DNA from: Chamaecrista fasciculata
Lineage: Eukaryota; Streptophyta; Magnoliopsida; Fabales; Fabaceae
Length of the DNA: 64,000 nucleotides
NCBI GenBank assembly: GCA_003254925.1
Contig: QANZ01028774.1
Span: 287,462 to 351,461 of the forward strand
Reading direction: 5' to 3'
The notes beneath the pieces were generated by a model. The model was not told the DNA's origin. It searched no databases and was given only the letters and a program-made list of their open reading frames with translations. The translations under genes were made by a program, and so were the position numbers. This document shows, piece by piece, positions 11,641 through 26,600 of the stretch. The first letter of the stretch is position 1. Each line of letters starts with the position of its first letter.

Positions 11641-14600
11641 TTATCTCGAAGAAGTATTCTTTTCATTTGCTAAGCTGAGCTTTTCCAGAGACAATTCCTT
11701 GCCAACTAATCGAAGCAATGCTTGCACTAGCTCACGTATTCTTAGTTCTCTGCCCATCAAAAGGAAAGCTTAGGAACAACACAGAAAAAAAGAAACAAAA
11801 CAAATAAAAAAAAAAGACAAGAAAGCAAGAAAGAAAGTCTTGGCTGGTTTTCTCTTGACTATTTTTTGGAAGGTGAAGGGCCCGTTAAAGTTCTTGTTCA
11901 GACTGTGACACTAAAATTGGACATATATAGTGATATCATAGGCAAGCAAGCCACATAAAGATCTTCTGTTGGCAATTTTTGTGATATGCTTTCAGAGTTT
12001 ATAATCTAGAAGCCATTACTTCTTGCACTGAGAAATGATTTGAAAGCTTTGGAGCAAACTCTTGGCTTTAACCTTTGGGTTCTCCCAGCTATCTTACAAG
12101 ACCTTACAACTCATTATAGGTTTTGTGAAACATAAGGACTTAAAATAATGGATCTAATACCTTTTTTTTGGGTGACAAGGTGCCAGCCCTCGGGTATCCG
12201 TCGGCCGTAGCCAACAAATAATCCCTAGCCCTGTCGGAGTTCACCCTTCAGTAAATAGAGGGCTGATCATGAAACCTGTTGTATTGCTTAGGTTTGGCAT
12301 TTTTAACTGGCCCTAATGCTAGTGTTAGAGATTGCTTTTCTGGCCCCCTTATCAGCTATAGGCATTCTTCAAAGTATTTATGCATCGGTAAATTAAAGGG
12401 CTTTACTCATATATGTATGTTTATTTATTTATGTCTTTTGCTGTTCTTGCAAGATGATCTCACCCTACCTGGTTGTACTCTCTCTCGGATAGAATTTTCA
12501 AATTTTATCCATCCAAAAGAAAACTAGTTTCCACTCCACCCACTTATATGCACTTGCCAAACATTCAAAAATTGTGAGCATGTCGAATATTACTCAAGGT
12601 AGGTATACTACACCATGTAATTACTTTACCTTGATAAAACAAGCTCACAAAAGGAAGGAAAAAGCACAAACAGGTGGGGACGCTTGTGAGGCTTCTCCTT
12701 GTTGTTCGATAGGCCACTTCTCAGATATGTGTGCAAGGGAAGGACGGAAGCTGTGTCCTGATGTATTACAAGACGTGCCAGTTCTTGTAGAACGTAAATT
12801 ATTTCTTCAAGTCTTGCTTTTGGTAATGGATGCTCACCTGCAGGAAAATAAAATTATGCAAGGCAAATTCGCAGGAGATGGAATGAAGTTAAGATTACCA
12901 ACATTAGTTATTATATATCATATCTTTCATTTAAGGAGAAGCTCACCTAAATCATCCTCATCTGTCTGAAACCGACTCAAGATGTATTCACATCTGGTCA
13001 TAAGCATAGTAATAGAGATTTTGCTTACTTCAGATCTTGTCAAATTCCAACCAGCTTCATTAGAATAACTGAAAATATGATACAAAATTAGTGAACAATG
13101 AAACAAACAGTTACAAGAAAGACCGACAAGAGACAAAAGCTGGTTAAAGACACATGGGCGAGTATTAAAATAACAGTGGAACAGCCAGAATGCACGGCAA
13201 GACCTATAAATAGGAGTTTTGCCAATCTGATAGAGACCTGAATAAATTACAATCTTTTGATTTGCTTTCTTAAGGCAGGAGTTACTAGAACTACCCAAAG
13301 ATAAAATTTATAACTTTTTTTTTATGTAACTAAATAAGTAATAAATAAAATTGTAAACACTGAGCAAACCAGTGCATTAAAAAACTGCACAAAAAAGGTA
13401 GACCACTTAAATTTGTATGACCTTTGCAACATCTTAAACATGAGAACTCGAGCAGTCCTCATTTAACGTCAATCACCGTGAAGAAAGAGATAATAAATAT
13501 ATTAAGAAATTGAATGATAAAGTCAAAAAGAATCACAGAAGCACTCAGTGACAGCACCTGCTCAAAGAAAATAACTTCTGCAAACAAGTCAACGAAAATC
13601 TACTGCAGTGTGAAGGCATAAGCTCTACAGTCTCAACAGGTAGCGAGCATGTGCGTGATGCACAACGATCCAGTGTGGAGACAAGTCGCTGTAGGATCTG
13701 AGAGCATATACAGCATTAGGAAAAAAAAGAAGAAAAGAAGAACCAAGATGAATCCATGAAACCTTAAGCTAATGGCGACTTCCCTTCAAGAAAGAGACAA
13801 TAGCAAGTAATGCACACGAAAGAATGGAAATTTTTGAAGTTCTGTAGCAAACCCCCACTAATGTTGCTTTCTACAGAAAGAAGTGCACTATTGAAATTAA
13901 ATTTGTATATTATTGTACATTATTAGTTTCGAATTCATCTTTTTATCAAAATTTCTAGTTGTTAGGTCTCTCTTTGCTAGTACAAAAATATTGGAAAAAT
14001 AAGAAGTAGGACTCTTTCTTACTCAAAAACTACAACGTATGAGCACTTCATTTGAGAAATAGACAATGAAGAGAAAAATAAAAAAAATAAAAGAAAATCA
14101 ACATTGAGACAGAAGTTAGAATTCTTTTGCCATAAGACTAGGGGTATTAAATTTTTCATAATTAACATCTACCCCTATTAATTGATGAGAATTGAGTTAA
14201 ACTTTTCCTGTGATGGTAAACTAATAAATTAATTTTCTTCAACTATTTTTAAATTTGATATGTATTAATACATGCATGTATTATGTATATGGCATTGATA
14301 CCTTCAAATTAGGTTAGAAAATTCCAACAATAAAAAAAAATAAAAATTCTATATTTAATTTTGGGGTATTTAAGTTTGAAAACTATTGTCACTCTTACCA
14401 AAAAAAAAACTATTGTCACTCTTCACTCTTCAGTTACCTGGTCTAGCTCTTCACCAGTTTTGGCCCCCTTTTATGGAGCACCTAACTTATTTCTTCTATA
14501 TTCCTACCAAAATACAGAAATGTGCAAGTCTATGACCATTCTGTGTAATAACAAGTTGGTGAGAAACTTACATCCGCGGGGGAATCAATTGGCAACTTAA

Positions 14601-17600
14601 GGACTGTGTCACCAAGAACATTTAAGATTGACATCTCAAGCGATTCATCAGCCTCTACTACCATCGCTGAGAGAGAATTTGAGGGAAGAGCTCTCCCACA
14701 ATATCCAACCAAGAATATTTCATAAATATCTGCAATTTCTTTCCATATACGTGTTCTGGCAGGTTTACTAATGCTACAATCTGGACCACTGTAGATTAGT
14801 TTGCTAACATAGTCAATAACAATGCGGTTGAACGCTTCAACAGCCAACCTCCACAGTGTACTGTCTGGGTTGTCTCTTCTAGTTGTCATGCATCTGAGTA
14901 TGATGTGACAGTATCATTGCAGAATACATTTATAGTTAGCAAACATATATATGAGCATGTAAACGATGTTAAGCTTTTCAATACTTCTAAAGGCATGTCC
15001 ATTACAATTACATTCTAAACTATTCTAATAGCATGAGCACCTGCTAGTTTTTCTCACACATAGAAAAGAAATTTTGTTCAAAACTTGAATTGTTATTACT
15101 ACCTTCCGAGGCTTTGAATAATTTCAGGATACATAATGTATTTTTCAACTGCTGGTGCCTGCAGAAAAAGATCTACCAACACGGGAACTAGCTTTTCTGC
15201 AAATATATAACTAGGAATGCCTGCACTGATAGCTGAAGCTGATCCAGTTTCTGTAGAAGTTTTGTTAGGTGATGCAGGAGCAGTGCCATTAAGTGCTTTG
15301 TACTTTATTTGAAAGTCTGCAAAAAGAGCATAGGTTTGACACTGAAACCCAAAGATAAAACTGAAAACAAGCTTAGATACAACCATATTCTTCTATACCT
15401 GGGGTAAGGTCAGGACTTCTTGTTTGATCTATTTTATCATCCTCATTCAGTAAATGAGAATCTTGTCTGGGAAGATAGAGCAGAAATTGTCGAAGAAGAA
15501 TAAGCCACATAGAAGAGATGCACTCTGTTGGACGTAACAATGGTAACATTTCCAGAATAGTTCGCAGCACAGGTGGAACATTTCCCTAGAAAAAACAAAC
15601 TGACATTTATAGGAACATTCCTACTTCAAAGTTCAAAATGGTAGTAGTTCTATTACTACCAAAACAGATTCTTCATATTATTGTAGGAATATTTCCTTAA
15701 AGACTAAGAGGAAGACGTGGCTGCACTATAAGACAGTGATTGGCTGCACTGTAACATGTGATATGAAAGCACTTCAATTCAAGAGGGCAAGATTGGAAAA
15801 ATCAACGAATCTTAATAGGGTAGGACAGAAAGGAAAATAAAAGAACATCTACAATTTATCAAAACCAATACCAAATTAACAAAAACCAAAAGTGTAACTA
15901 TTTTCTTCTACTATAGCCCTATAACCTATTTATAGACAACTGAATAATTCCAGTACTCCATCACTTTCCTAATGAATATGCTGGTGTTTAACATATATTA
16001 AATACATTTCTTTTTCCGTACTGAGCAATGAACTAAATATGAAGGTGAAGGTTGCTATTCTTGCTCCAAACTTACTCCTCCAACTTCTGATGTGCAACTG
16101 CCACAGCTGCTAAGTATAATAAACATGCTGCGGAAGCCATGTAGCCAAAACATTTCAACACAGCATATGACTATGAAAACGTCGAAGTAAACAAGATTTT
16201 AAACAGCATATGACATTATGAAAACATCCAAGTAGTATTCCAATTTTTCCTGCATATGACACCTAACGCCTAAACTTTTCACTCAGAACCAGATTAGAAG
16301 TTCCAAACAATTTCTCTCGTATAGTATAAGAACCAAGGAACTGTGGAATTTTATAGTCAACCTTCACAATTAATGGTGATAACATTTCAAAGTGTTATGG
16401 AATGTGAAATATCATATATAAAATACAATGGGCACTATAAATCACTGTTCCAGCTTTCAAAAGAATAAGCAAAAGACAAAAAGAAAGACTTAGAAACATA
16501 AAAGGAATAGAATGCAGCATCAGACTTACAAATTCAATTTCGAAGGTATCATTAGTTAACAAGGCTTGCTTCACAGCCATGTTTATGATTGCAATCAATC
16601 GTGTGTACATGTTATCACTGAACATCCCTTGAGCTTGCACATATAACTCTCCTGATGGAAGTTTGCAATATCAGAATAATGTCAGCCCCATACAAGTATT
16701 AGCATCTCAAGAGCTACCTTAGCTGTGATGCATAAAATGAACCTAAAGGCACATTTCCTAATCTACAAGTGATGTATAAAGTCGATACAGAACAAAGCTA
16801 AAATGAAACTGAAAGTCAATACATTACCAAGACCATGCAAAACCTCCTGCTTGACCTTGGTAGCAGTATTGGAGCTGTAATTGGGTGACCTTTCCAGAAC
16901 AAGCTCATAAATATCAATAACTGATATAAGGTAAGGCATTGGCATGTTTCCCTGAAACATGCAATTTTTGTTAGAATGAAGATGAGTATATTCAACTAGT
17001 TCTTCTTCCTAATATACACTAAATTAAACGCAACTATGGCTAGTTTCAGAAACAAACAAAAAAAACACATAAAGAAGAGGAATTTGTTCAGTTGTCTGTC
17101 TCTTTGGTTATAAACAAAAGATGAACTCTAGTTCAAACAACATTTATTACCTTTGATGAGTGAGAAATAACAGTTGTCTGCAAACAGTTAATGGCTGCAA
17201 GTGCTACCTCCTTACTTCCATTTAAATAGCTATTCTCAACAAAATGAAGCAATGTTTCCCAACCTGCATAGAATGAAGTTAAATCATGCTTATTTGTAAA
17301 CTAAAGCAAACAAAACTATCAGATACATTAAAGTTTAATAATGAACCCACCAGACCAGAATTTATTGAGGCTTTTCAAAAATGGAAAAAACAACCGTAAA
17401 ATCCGTGCTATTCCACCAAGAACTAGCACTAGAGTCTCATCCCACTGCTTCTGAGCTGTATTACGACTGCAAATTTATTTTAACAAAAGAATGTGTTATG
17501 AAATGCAAGAAAAGTGCCATGAGATCAAGAAAATAGTTTTCCTTAATTGCATTCAAAGTAAAGGGCGTGTCTCACTATGTAGTCATTGTTGAGAAATCTA

Positions 17601-20600
17601 GAATTATAAGAATTATCTTATTTCTTATTTTATTATTATCTTTTAGGATTAGAATTTTATTTATGTTACTATCATTATCTTTATCAAATAGGATGATAGC
17701 ATTTAGGAGTTTGCATGGTGATAGTATTCAATGTTATGAGTATGAATATTAATAATATTGCCATTACTCTTATTTTCTACTTGTTTAGTTACAATTATGC
17801 TTATATACGACAGTAGTCATAGTCCCAGAATCTTTTAGGTATATACTTTATCTTTTTCCTCAGTTATCTCACCATCTCAGTCCCCTTATTTTCTCAACTG
17901 AAAATATAACTAAGGGCATAATTTGTAAATAAGCCAAAGGAAAACAAGATCAATGTCAACTTCATATACCTATGATGTATAAGCATATGAACTGCCTTCC
18001 CTCCTCGTGTTCCAAGTTCTTTCCCTTGCCATTCATCTTTTGATGAAGTAGCAGCCTATTTGTGACAACCAAAATTTAAAAGTACATTTGGTTATGCTGA
18101 AAGCCAGATTTCTCCGATCAAGGAAAAAAAAAACCCGATTTCAGTTATCAAATATAGATGGTTTCAACTTACCATGTGAGAAGCACGATCCAGCGTTGGA
18201 AAAACATAATTCCAGAGACAATCTTCCCACATGTTTCTTGAAAGCTTTTGCCCATGAGCTCCTAAAGTTTGAAAAAGTGTCCTCACAGCAGAATTCCTGA
18301 CCTGAAATACAGAATCTTAAGCAACAGGAAAAAAATTTATTGCCAAAATTGAGCTAATTGGAAATTAACTTCATATGATCAAAGGTACACATATATGTAA
18401 ATTCAAAATGTTGAGACACAAGTTTTCAACTCTTCCTTTAAAACAGGATGGTGGCTTTCATTCAAAAGATGAGTAAGGGACGAGGAGAGGGAAGCTATGA
18501 ATATATAATACAGTCCAACCATAAACGACGCAAATCAAGAATGCCGACACCAAACTGTAATATACACACATGCACACACACATTTGATAATTAGGCAGTT
18601 CAGAAGAATTTACAATGTAGTGTTAAAGGTGCCAATCTTCACCTTTGCCCTATTCAATGGAGTGCATGGGGAACAGAATCAAATGCCACACATGTTCCTA
18701 GCATAGATTTATCATTTATCAATCAGGCTACAAACACTTTCCTGTCTGATACTAACTATATTACCAGAGCTTTGTAATTTATTATATGAATAACTAAGTT
18801 CTCAAAAGTTGAGAAAAGGATCAGTAAACAGCCAAACTAGAGGCATTAAATTAGTCATCAGTATCAATGGCCATATCAAGATGGGAAAGATATGATCTCC
18901 TTACTTCTCACTTATTAAGAAGACCAATCCTCCCTACAAATAAGCTTCTTCACTTTCATATCCAAGACCCCCCATTGGTGAGTATAAGTCAACTAAATAA
19001 GTAATGACTACACTGGCATCTTTAAACACACTCAAAAGGTTCATCTTAAGCTTTATACTAATATGATAATTGATCATACACATCCCATTGAAAAAAACCA
19101 TGATTTTCTCTGCTTAATGCTTGCAAATAATTTTCAACTCATTCAATCATTTGTGTTTAGACTTATTTTTGCATTTACTTACAGCAAGAACCAATAGGCT
19201 TTCAAAAGTACACTGTCCAAGTCAGTCATAAACTGGAACGAGTTAAGGTTAAAGGTTTATATAGACAGAGATGTATTCCAATTCGCACCACTGATACACC
19301 AAATGGAGAAATATATGCAATGTTTCATGACCCTCCCTTAAAGAAAAAGTAACAAAAGGAGAGAACGTAACAAAAGGAGGAGGTCAGTAGAAATGGTGGG
19401 AATAGGAAAGTGAGAAAGAATGTGAAAATTAGTTCATCATACCTCTGGTCTCTCATCAGCCCCAAGGTTTTGTAGTAATGAGAAAACTGAGAATAAAAGC
19501 TTCTCACAATCAACATCATATAAATAGCTAGCATGGTCTCTGACGTTATTAGAAGTACCAAGAATTTGTTCCTCCATCTTTTCATTGTCTATCTGCTTTT
19601 CTGTAGAACCAACACCTGAAATTTCGCAAGATAGAATCATAGTAAGATTATAGTGCAAGTTCAGACTAATGACAGTCTACGAATCGTTAGATCAACAACC
19701 AAATTTGAACCTATTTCCTTGTCTTCCAAAGATTCGCTGTGCAGTCCCTTGGCAATGAAATCAGTCATAGTCCACAGGAGGCCAATGGCTGTCAAGCTTA
19801 TGTTCAACTCTGTCTTTTGGGCAGAGTAAGCACCAGTCACATTTACACACCTGCAGTATATGTAAAACATGAGACAGCAGGAGCACACACAGGAAGAAAT
19901 AGAGATTAATTATGAAGCTATGCCAATAAGTTTTCACATACTTAGTCAAGCAAACTGGATTCAATAGGAATGTAGCCAATGTAAATCACAAAATATAAAC
20001 TATTGACATTAGCATGAAGCTGCAGAAAATATAAGCAATCGTAACAGACTATTTACACATGCTCGTAATATGCATGCAGATATTATGAAGAATAAACAGA
20101 TATTTTTAAAAAGAGAGGAATCTTACACTTGAAGACAGTCTGCAGGTATGGCGGACAGTCCATCATTCATTATCACTTGAAGGTTCTAGAAAGGAAGAAA
20201 GAGTAAAGTATCAGCATAGATCATAATGTTATACAGTGAACAGCATATACTAACTAAAGAAATTTCAAAATCACACTGAAATATTATTCTCATTTAATTG
20301 CAATAAGCATCAGAGTCGGAGAATTTTAAAATGGATGCACGAATCACAAAATCAATCAACTAGGAGAAAAATGAATATTCAGAGATGTAAATAAAATTTT
20401 CAACCAGAACTTAACTTGGATACTGTACCATAGTAAGTTTTTAAATCTGAAAATTTTAAATAGGGTTAATTTGAGATTTAGGGTTTGATAAGGTTTGAGG
20501 TATTTGGATAAACCCTTTTGGGCTAAAGATTGTATAGCATTTTGGTTCTCAGGCTATAAAAGTCCATATTCTGTTTAAAAATAGGCAACTAGTCAACTAT

Positions 20601-23600
20601 AGTAACTCCGTTTTTTTTATAGATATTAATGAATCTTATTGTTGAGTAGCTTTTCTGGAGTGCCACAAACTGGAATCATAATGTTGTTTATCTGAGTACT
20701 CCTATCCACTATCGTCTGTAGTCAGTAGTTAACTATTGGATTTCCACAAAAATAATTTTGGGCTTATGGTTGTTTTAGCATCTTGGGCCTATGGCTATGT
20801 TAGCCCCCAATTTCATCTATAGATAGGCAATCAAGCATCTAGTCAACTATAGCTGTTACCTTCCTCTTTATTGATGTTAATAATTCTTATTATTGAGTTG
20901 TACTTTGGAGTGTCCTTGTGAGTTCTCTTTGTGTATTCTACACCACATATATTACACCAAAAAGCCAAAAATATGATCATAACCCAAAATAAAGGAGATG
21001 CTTGGATAGATATGTTGTTCGCAATATGTACAGATGTTCATGTTTGTGACCACTTAGGTGCTACTTTTGTCAAAGTGTAAGTAGGAACTATCAAATAGAA
21101 CAAACGAGTCAGAGACATCATTACTAACCTGGAAACCAAGAGTCACAAGATCCTTCTCTGGAACATCAGCTACAGACCTTAGAGAGAGGCAATGATACAG
21201 AGGTCAACCAAATAAGTAACCAACAGATAGGATAATAAGGGAATAGTAATAAGGCCAACCTCAACATTTCAAGTATAGTAGACCAACTGTAATGAAGTTT
21301 TTCCCCATGTCTCTGAAAGAATTCACAAAACAACATTAAGGAAAGAAGCTAAGAATAACAAACAGAAATGACAACAAAAGTTGACCCATCTGCAACAGCA
21401 TTACCTCTAAAACATGCAGAAGAATTTTCAAAGATCCAACACGAACATCAACATTTTGAGTAGATAAATAAAGAACCTTTAACACAGATATGACAGAGCA
21501 TTCAAGTGACTTCAACTCTGAGGGGCTTGCTTCAATCTACATCATATACACAAACATTAAATCTTATTTTGTTATAGAAAAATAGTTTCCTAGCCATACG
21601 AATTGGTATAAGTTCTCACTTCCTGAGATGTTTTAGGAGACTTAAATTGTTTGTAATCTTGAAATTGGTCAGAATCTAACACTGCAGATATAGATTGATC
21701 AAGTGCATCAAGTGCCATGTTCCTCAAATGCGGATTAGAATGATCAGCAAGCTGCAAGAATATATCAAATTATCAAGAGAGGTCAATATGAAGCTACCAT
21801 TGCACTTATCAAAGTAAGAGGGGAAAAGGTGGAAAGAAAACCTCAAGAAAGTGACCAACAACTTGATCCCAAAATGGCTCCACTCCTGTGGTAAAATGAG
21901 AACGATATTAAAATATTATTTTCACTTGTTAACTTTAAAGGAATAGATGGACTCTAAAAATCACAAGTATTGGGGCAAAATGCAAGAGAGAATGTATAAA
22001 ACAACATCCAACATAATATACATTGACTGGCACGTAAAGGTTACTGAAAGTACATACTGTGAACATTATTTGCAAGGATGGATATCATTCTTTCCACAGA
22101 AAAGCTGATGCTTCCAATTTTTGGACTTGCTGGTCCCAAACTACTTGAAGTGCCAGACATGTATTGATATGAAAGTTGACATAATGCACAAAGGAGGGAC
22201 TTCACAGCAGATACATTCATGAGAGCAGAGCTCTCAAACAGCTGTCGAAGAGAAAATAATACCATGTTAGTGCAAATGGTCTATGGATTCCAAAAGGAAC
22301 AAAATCATGCTATGGAAATACAAAAGATAACAATTATCAATGAAAAATAAAATTCTTAGTATTGGAAGGGACAGAAGTTTCAGAATAAAAAAATTAACAA
22401 GGAAAACAAATTTTAGCTGGAACTTTTCAGATGAAAGCCTGCAGGCAAGAAAAGAAGATTGCTAAGACTTAAGAAAATTTTCACATGGCCTTCACAATCA
22501 TTCTAAGTCGTATTAGTAGTTTTACATCACATTCATGTCTGCCACCAAACAAGATTAAGTAGGTCCACTCACCTGAGAGTTCAAAGAAGAGAGTATATTG
22601 AAGTCACTGTATTGGCTAGCAGACTCTCTTGTGAACTTTGGCACCAGGGTAGAGACCTCCTGCAGTTTTAATGTACATGGACCCTCTATAAGCTTTAATG
22701 GAAAATACAAGGGGAAAATCTTGTCAAGGAAACTAAGCCACAAGTAGGAATTAATAGGAAAAACCATGTTAGACATGTTGAGAAACAGTAAATACAACAC
22801 ATAACAGTTGTAATATGCATCATCAAATTATATCACTGTTGTTTAAGTTTGTGCTTATAACTCATAACAAAGATAAGGTTAACATAACGAGAAGGCTTGC
22901 TCACATGTACATACTACACACTGGCAATAAATCTGAATATAATCCTCCAAAATGAACAAAGACGGTGATAACTAGTGGGAAAATGGTTTGATGGTTGTTG
23001 TTGCTGTTGATGTTGTTATAATCCTCCAAAAGGATGACAACTCCTATAATTATGAGAAGCAATAACTACATGCCTTGGTCGGGTTTTAATTGGGCTCAAG
23101 CCCCCTCTTTTATCACACTTTTCCTTTCATAGGTAACAGGACTAACATAATACTTTTCTGAGCATGTTACTATATTTTTATCATGTCATCTAGTGGAGAT
23201 CTTCACCATTTTTTGTGACGAGCAAAATGTTTCCCACTTAAGCTCATCTCTATTGTACCAGAGCAAAACGTTATAGGTGAAAACCAAATTTACCAGATAC
23301 CAGCCATAAAAAGAGTACGGGTAAGCCAAATTCAAGTATCAGATGAACAAGACAAGTGTCAAAAAGCTAAATGTCCAAAAACATAAGCTATTAGAACGGC
23401 CCAAAAATGGTCTTGAAACACCTCAAACAAACCCAGGGGGACTGAAGTATGAACCTAGCACACTACTGCTTTGATAATAGTTTTGTTATGGTTATAATTA
23501 TCAAAAAACTAGAAGTTTGGCTATCGTAGTTTTGTTACCATGTCAAAGAACCAAGTAACCCAAAAGCAAGAATGTGTTAGATATCTAAATAGATTTATGT

Positions 23601-26600
23601 CTCTAACAACGAGTAACAACATTAGGGCTACAAAGTAATCTGTATATTTAACTTCTCTTCTAATTAAGCAATTGAATATCTACCAACCAGACCTTTAACT
23701 CATTTAAGCAAATATAGGATTACCCTATGTATGAATTACCACACATTGTCAATATGGCTAGCACGTAGGTTAAATATGAAATCAACCAAAATCTTGTATG
23801 GCAATTCTAGCCCATTTTTTCCTGAAGGGTAAGACAATTAACAAATTTACCTGAGTAGTGGCATGTGGGGAATGAATTGCTCGATCTAAAGCTGCCAGAG
23901 TTTCCAAAACCTGTAGTTGCTTAATGTGGTCACTCTTGAAGAAAATCTATCTATTAACAAAACATAGAGCAGTATAACAACGTACCAAAACCCAGGATGG
24001 GCCCAAAACATTATGTAGTCTATGAGCAATGTTGAATAAAGTTCTCAAGGCCTAGTTCAGGAGATCAGACATAGTAAATATATAAGTACTTGTGCAAACA
24101 AATGTTATAAATTTATGGAATAGAATATGAAATGCAGAGGGGACTCAATCTAAGTGCACGGAAAAAAATACATCATAATCTAGGGAACCAAAACAGCTAC
24201 CTGTACATTCTTGGGAGTAAGCACAACGCTTTCCCTCTGATCAACTGATAGTTCTGACCGCTTTGGTCCAGGAGACTGCAGACTGCTACTCAAAATCTCA
24301 AATTTTAGCCAAAATTCTAAAACTGCCAGTTGATATAATAAATGTTGTACTAATAAATATTAAGCAGACAGTAATAACTCAATATTTAAAAATCCATACC
24401 TTCTTTTTTCTGTTTCAACAGGAAAATTAATGGTAAATTTGCAAAGGGATGCCAAAAATGAATTTAAGGGTTCCACAACTCGGAGAATCCCACATGCCTG
24501 TCAAATCATCAAGTCAATTGTCTTATTCACCACAAAGGAATTTATAAAAGAATACATCATTTGCAAGTTTAAATTGATAATTCATGAGTAATTGAAATAA
24601 GAATGACGAAACACAACTGGGCACCTGAGTGAATGCCTGATATCCTTTTAATATTTCCAAAACAATAGCCTCTCCTTGTGACCTTCAAATCATCAATTAA
24701 TCAGATACAAAAAAAAAATTCATATAGGGCTGGCTACAATCAACTGAAACAACTGTAAAACATAAAAAGAAGACACATCTTTGGGAGCAAACCAGAAAAT
24801 ACAAAAAAAATCTCAAAACAGAACAAAGTTATGGAATCCCCAGCAAACTTAATAACCTAAAAGAGCTTTCACCAATTAGCCATATTATATGATGAATTTC
24901 TGAAAAATATCCACCATCAAACATAGTATTAAAGGCTGCCATCAAGCTGATCACACTTAAAATTTCCTCATCCGAGTGAAACAAGATTGCACTCCATCGG
25001 ATTATCAGAATACTACTGAATCATATTAGTTACTGTTAAGAGTCATGGATTAGGTAGCAATTAGTCAATCTCATTTACTCATGTTAGTTGGTTAGTATAT
25101 TAATTAGGTTGTTGAGAGTTGGAATTTGAATGTAGTAGTTGCTTTCTAGGCTATTTATAAGGATGCTTTCTTCATTGAATTTGCATTTTATTCAGATTAA
25201 TGAAATTTATTTCAACATGGTATCAGAGCACTTTGAACCTGGATGAAATTTTGTCTCACTGGTTCTGGAATTTCTTCCTCTCTCTTCAGAAAACTTAGTT
25301 AGGGTTTTAGTAGGTCCACTTTCAAAGTTCCTTTTTAGTATCACCGCCATCATAGGAAGGAAGAGGAGGTCACGATAGGCCGTTCCCCGAAGTCCGGCGT
25401 CCTCCTGAGAAGTGCGTGTGTCTCACGCGACGTCCAAACATTTCGCACGTTCTTCACGCGCCGGAGTGTGAAGGCGTGTGCCACACCGTTCTGTTCACCA
25501 GTTTCTTCCGCTGCCGTCAAAGACCTATTTCCGGCGACTCCCAGCTGTTACGTTGAGGTTTTGCCCGCTGTTACTGAACCCTCTTGGGTGAAGATAGTGT
25601 CCCGTTGCATTTGGTTGACAGATAACTTATTCTCATGTTTTTCTTCTTTCTTTGCTGACTGGTAGCTTTCTTTAATTCATTTTTAAGTGGCCTCTGAGGT
25701 TTTAAAAGGGTACAAGCTATAGGAAAAAAGAGCCTCTGAGACTCAGAAAAGAACACAAGCCATATCTTATTTTTTCCTTCATTGAAGGATTCATTTTTTG
25801 GCCTTTATTGCCATTATGCTAAAGCTTTCATTCAGTCACTGTTTTCAAACAAACATGAGTAAAGAAGTTAAAATTTCAGATCCAGACCAAGTTCATAGGG
25901 CTGGTGAATTGCAAACTGTTCGAGTCTCCTATAGACTTGATGGACGCAACTATCTCAAATGGTCTCAATTTGTTCGGGCATATCTCAAAGGTAAAGGGAA
26001 AATTAGCCACTTATTGGAGGATGGACCTTCAAAGGATTCATCAGCATTCTCTACTTGGGACCAAGAAGATGCCATGATCATGTCTTGGTTATGGGATTCT
26101 ATGGATTCCTCTATCAGTGATACATGCATGTTCCTTAATAGTGCTAAGGAGATTTGGGAATATGCTCATAGAACATATTCTAAATCAAATGATGCTGCTC
26201 AAGTTTATGACATTAAAGTAAAAACTATGGCCACAAACAGGAAGAGAAAACTGTTACAGAGTATGCTAATGTGCTGCAAAGTTTGTGGCAAGAACTTGAT
26301 CATTATCGGGTTTTTAAAATGAAAGACCCCGAAGATGCTCTTGTTTTGAAGAAGTTTATTGAGAAAGACAGGATATATGATTTCTTGGCTGGATTAAATC
26401 CAGAATTTGATCAAGCTAGGATTCAGATTTTGGGAAAGGAGGAATCACCATCCCTAGAAGAAACTATATCTCTTGTTCGATCTGAAGAAAGTCGCAGAAA
26501 TATAATGCTAGACTTCAAAAATCTCCAAGCAGGATCTGCCATGATATCAAAGACTGATCAACGAGGGAAGGACAATCGAGATGAAGTGTGGTGTACCTAC

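Noticed and set aside
12160..12275. T-run followed by GCCAGCCCTCGGGTATCC in MON2 intron 43, considered as an antisense SINE
   Set aside because: No Pol III boxes or target duplication could be found.
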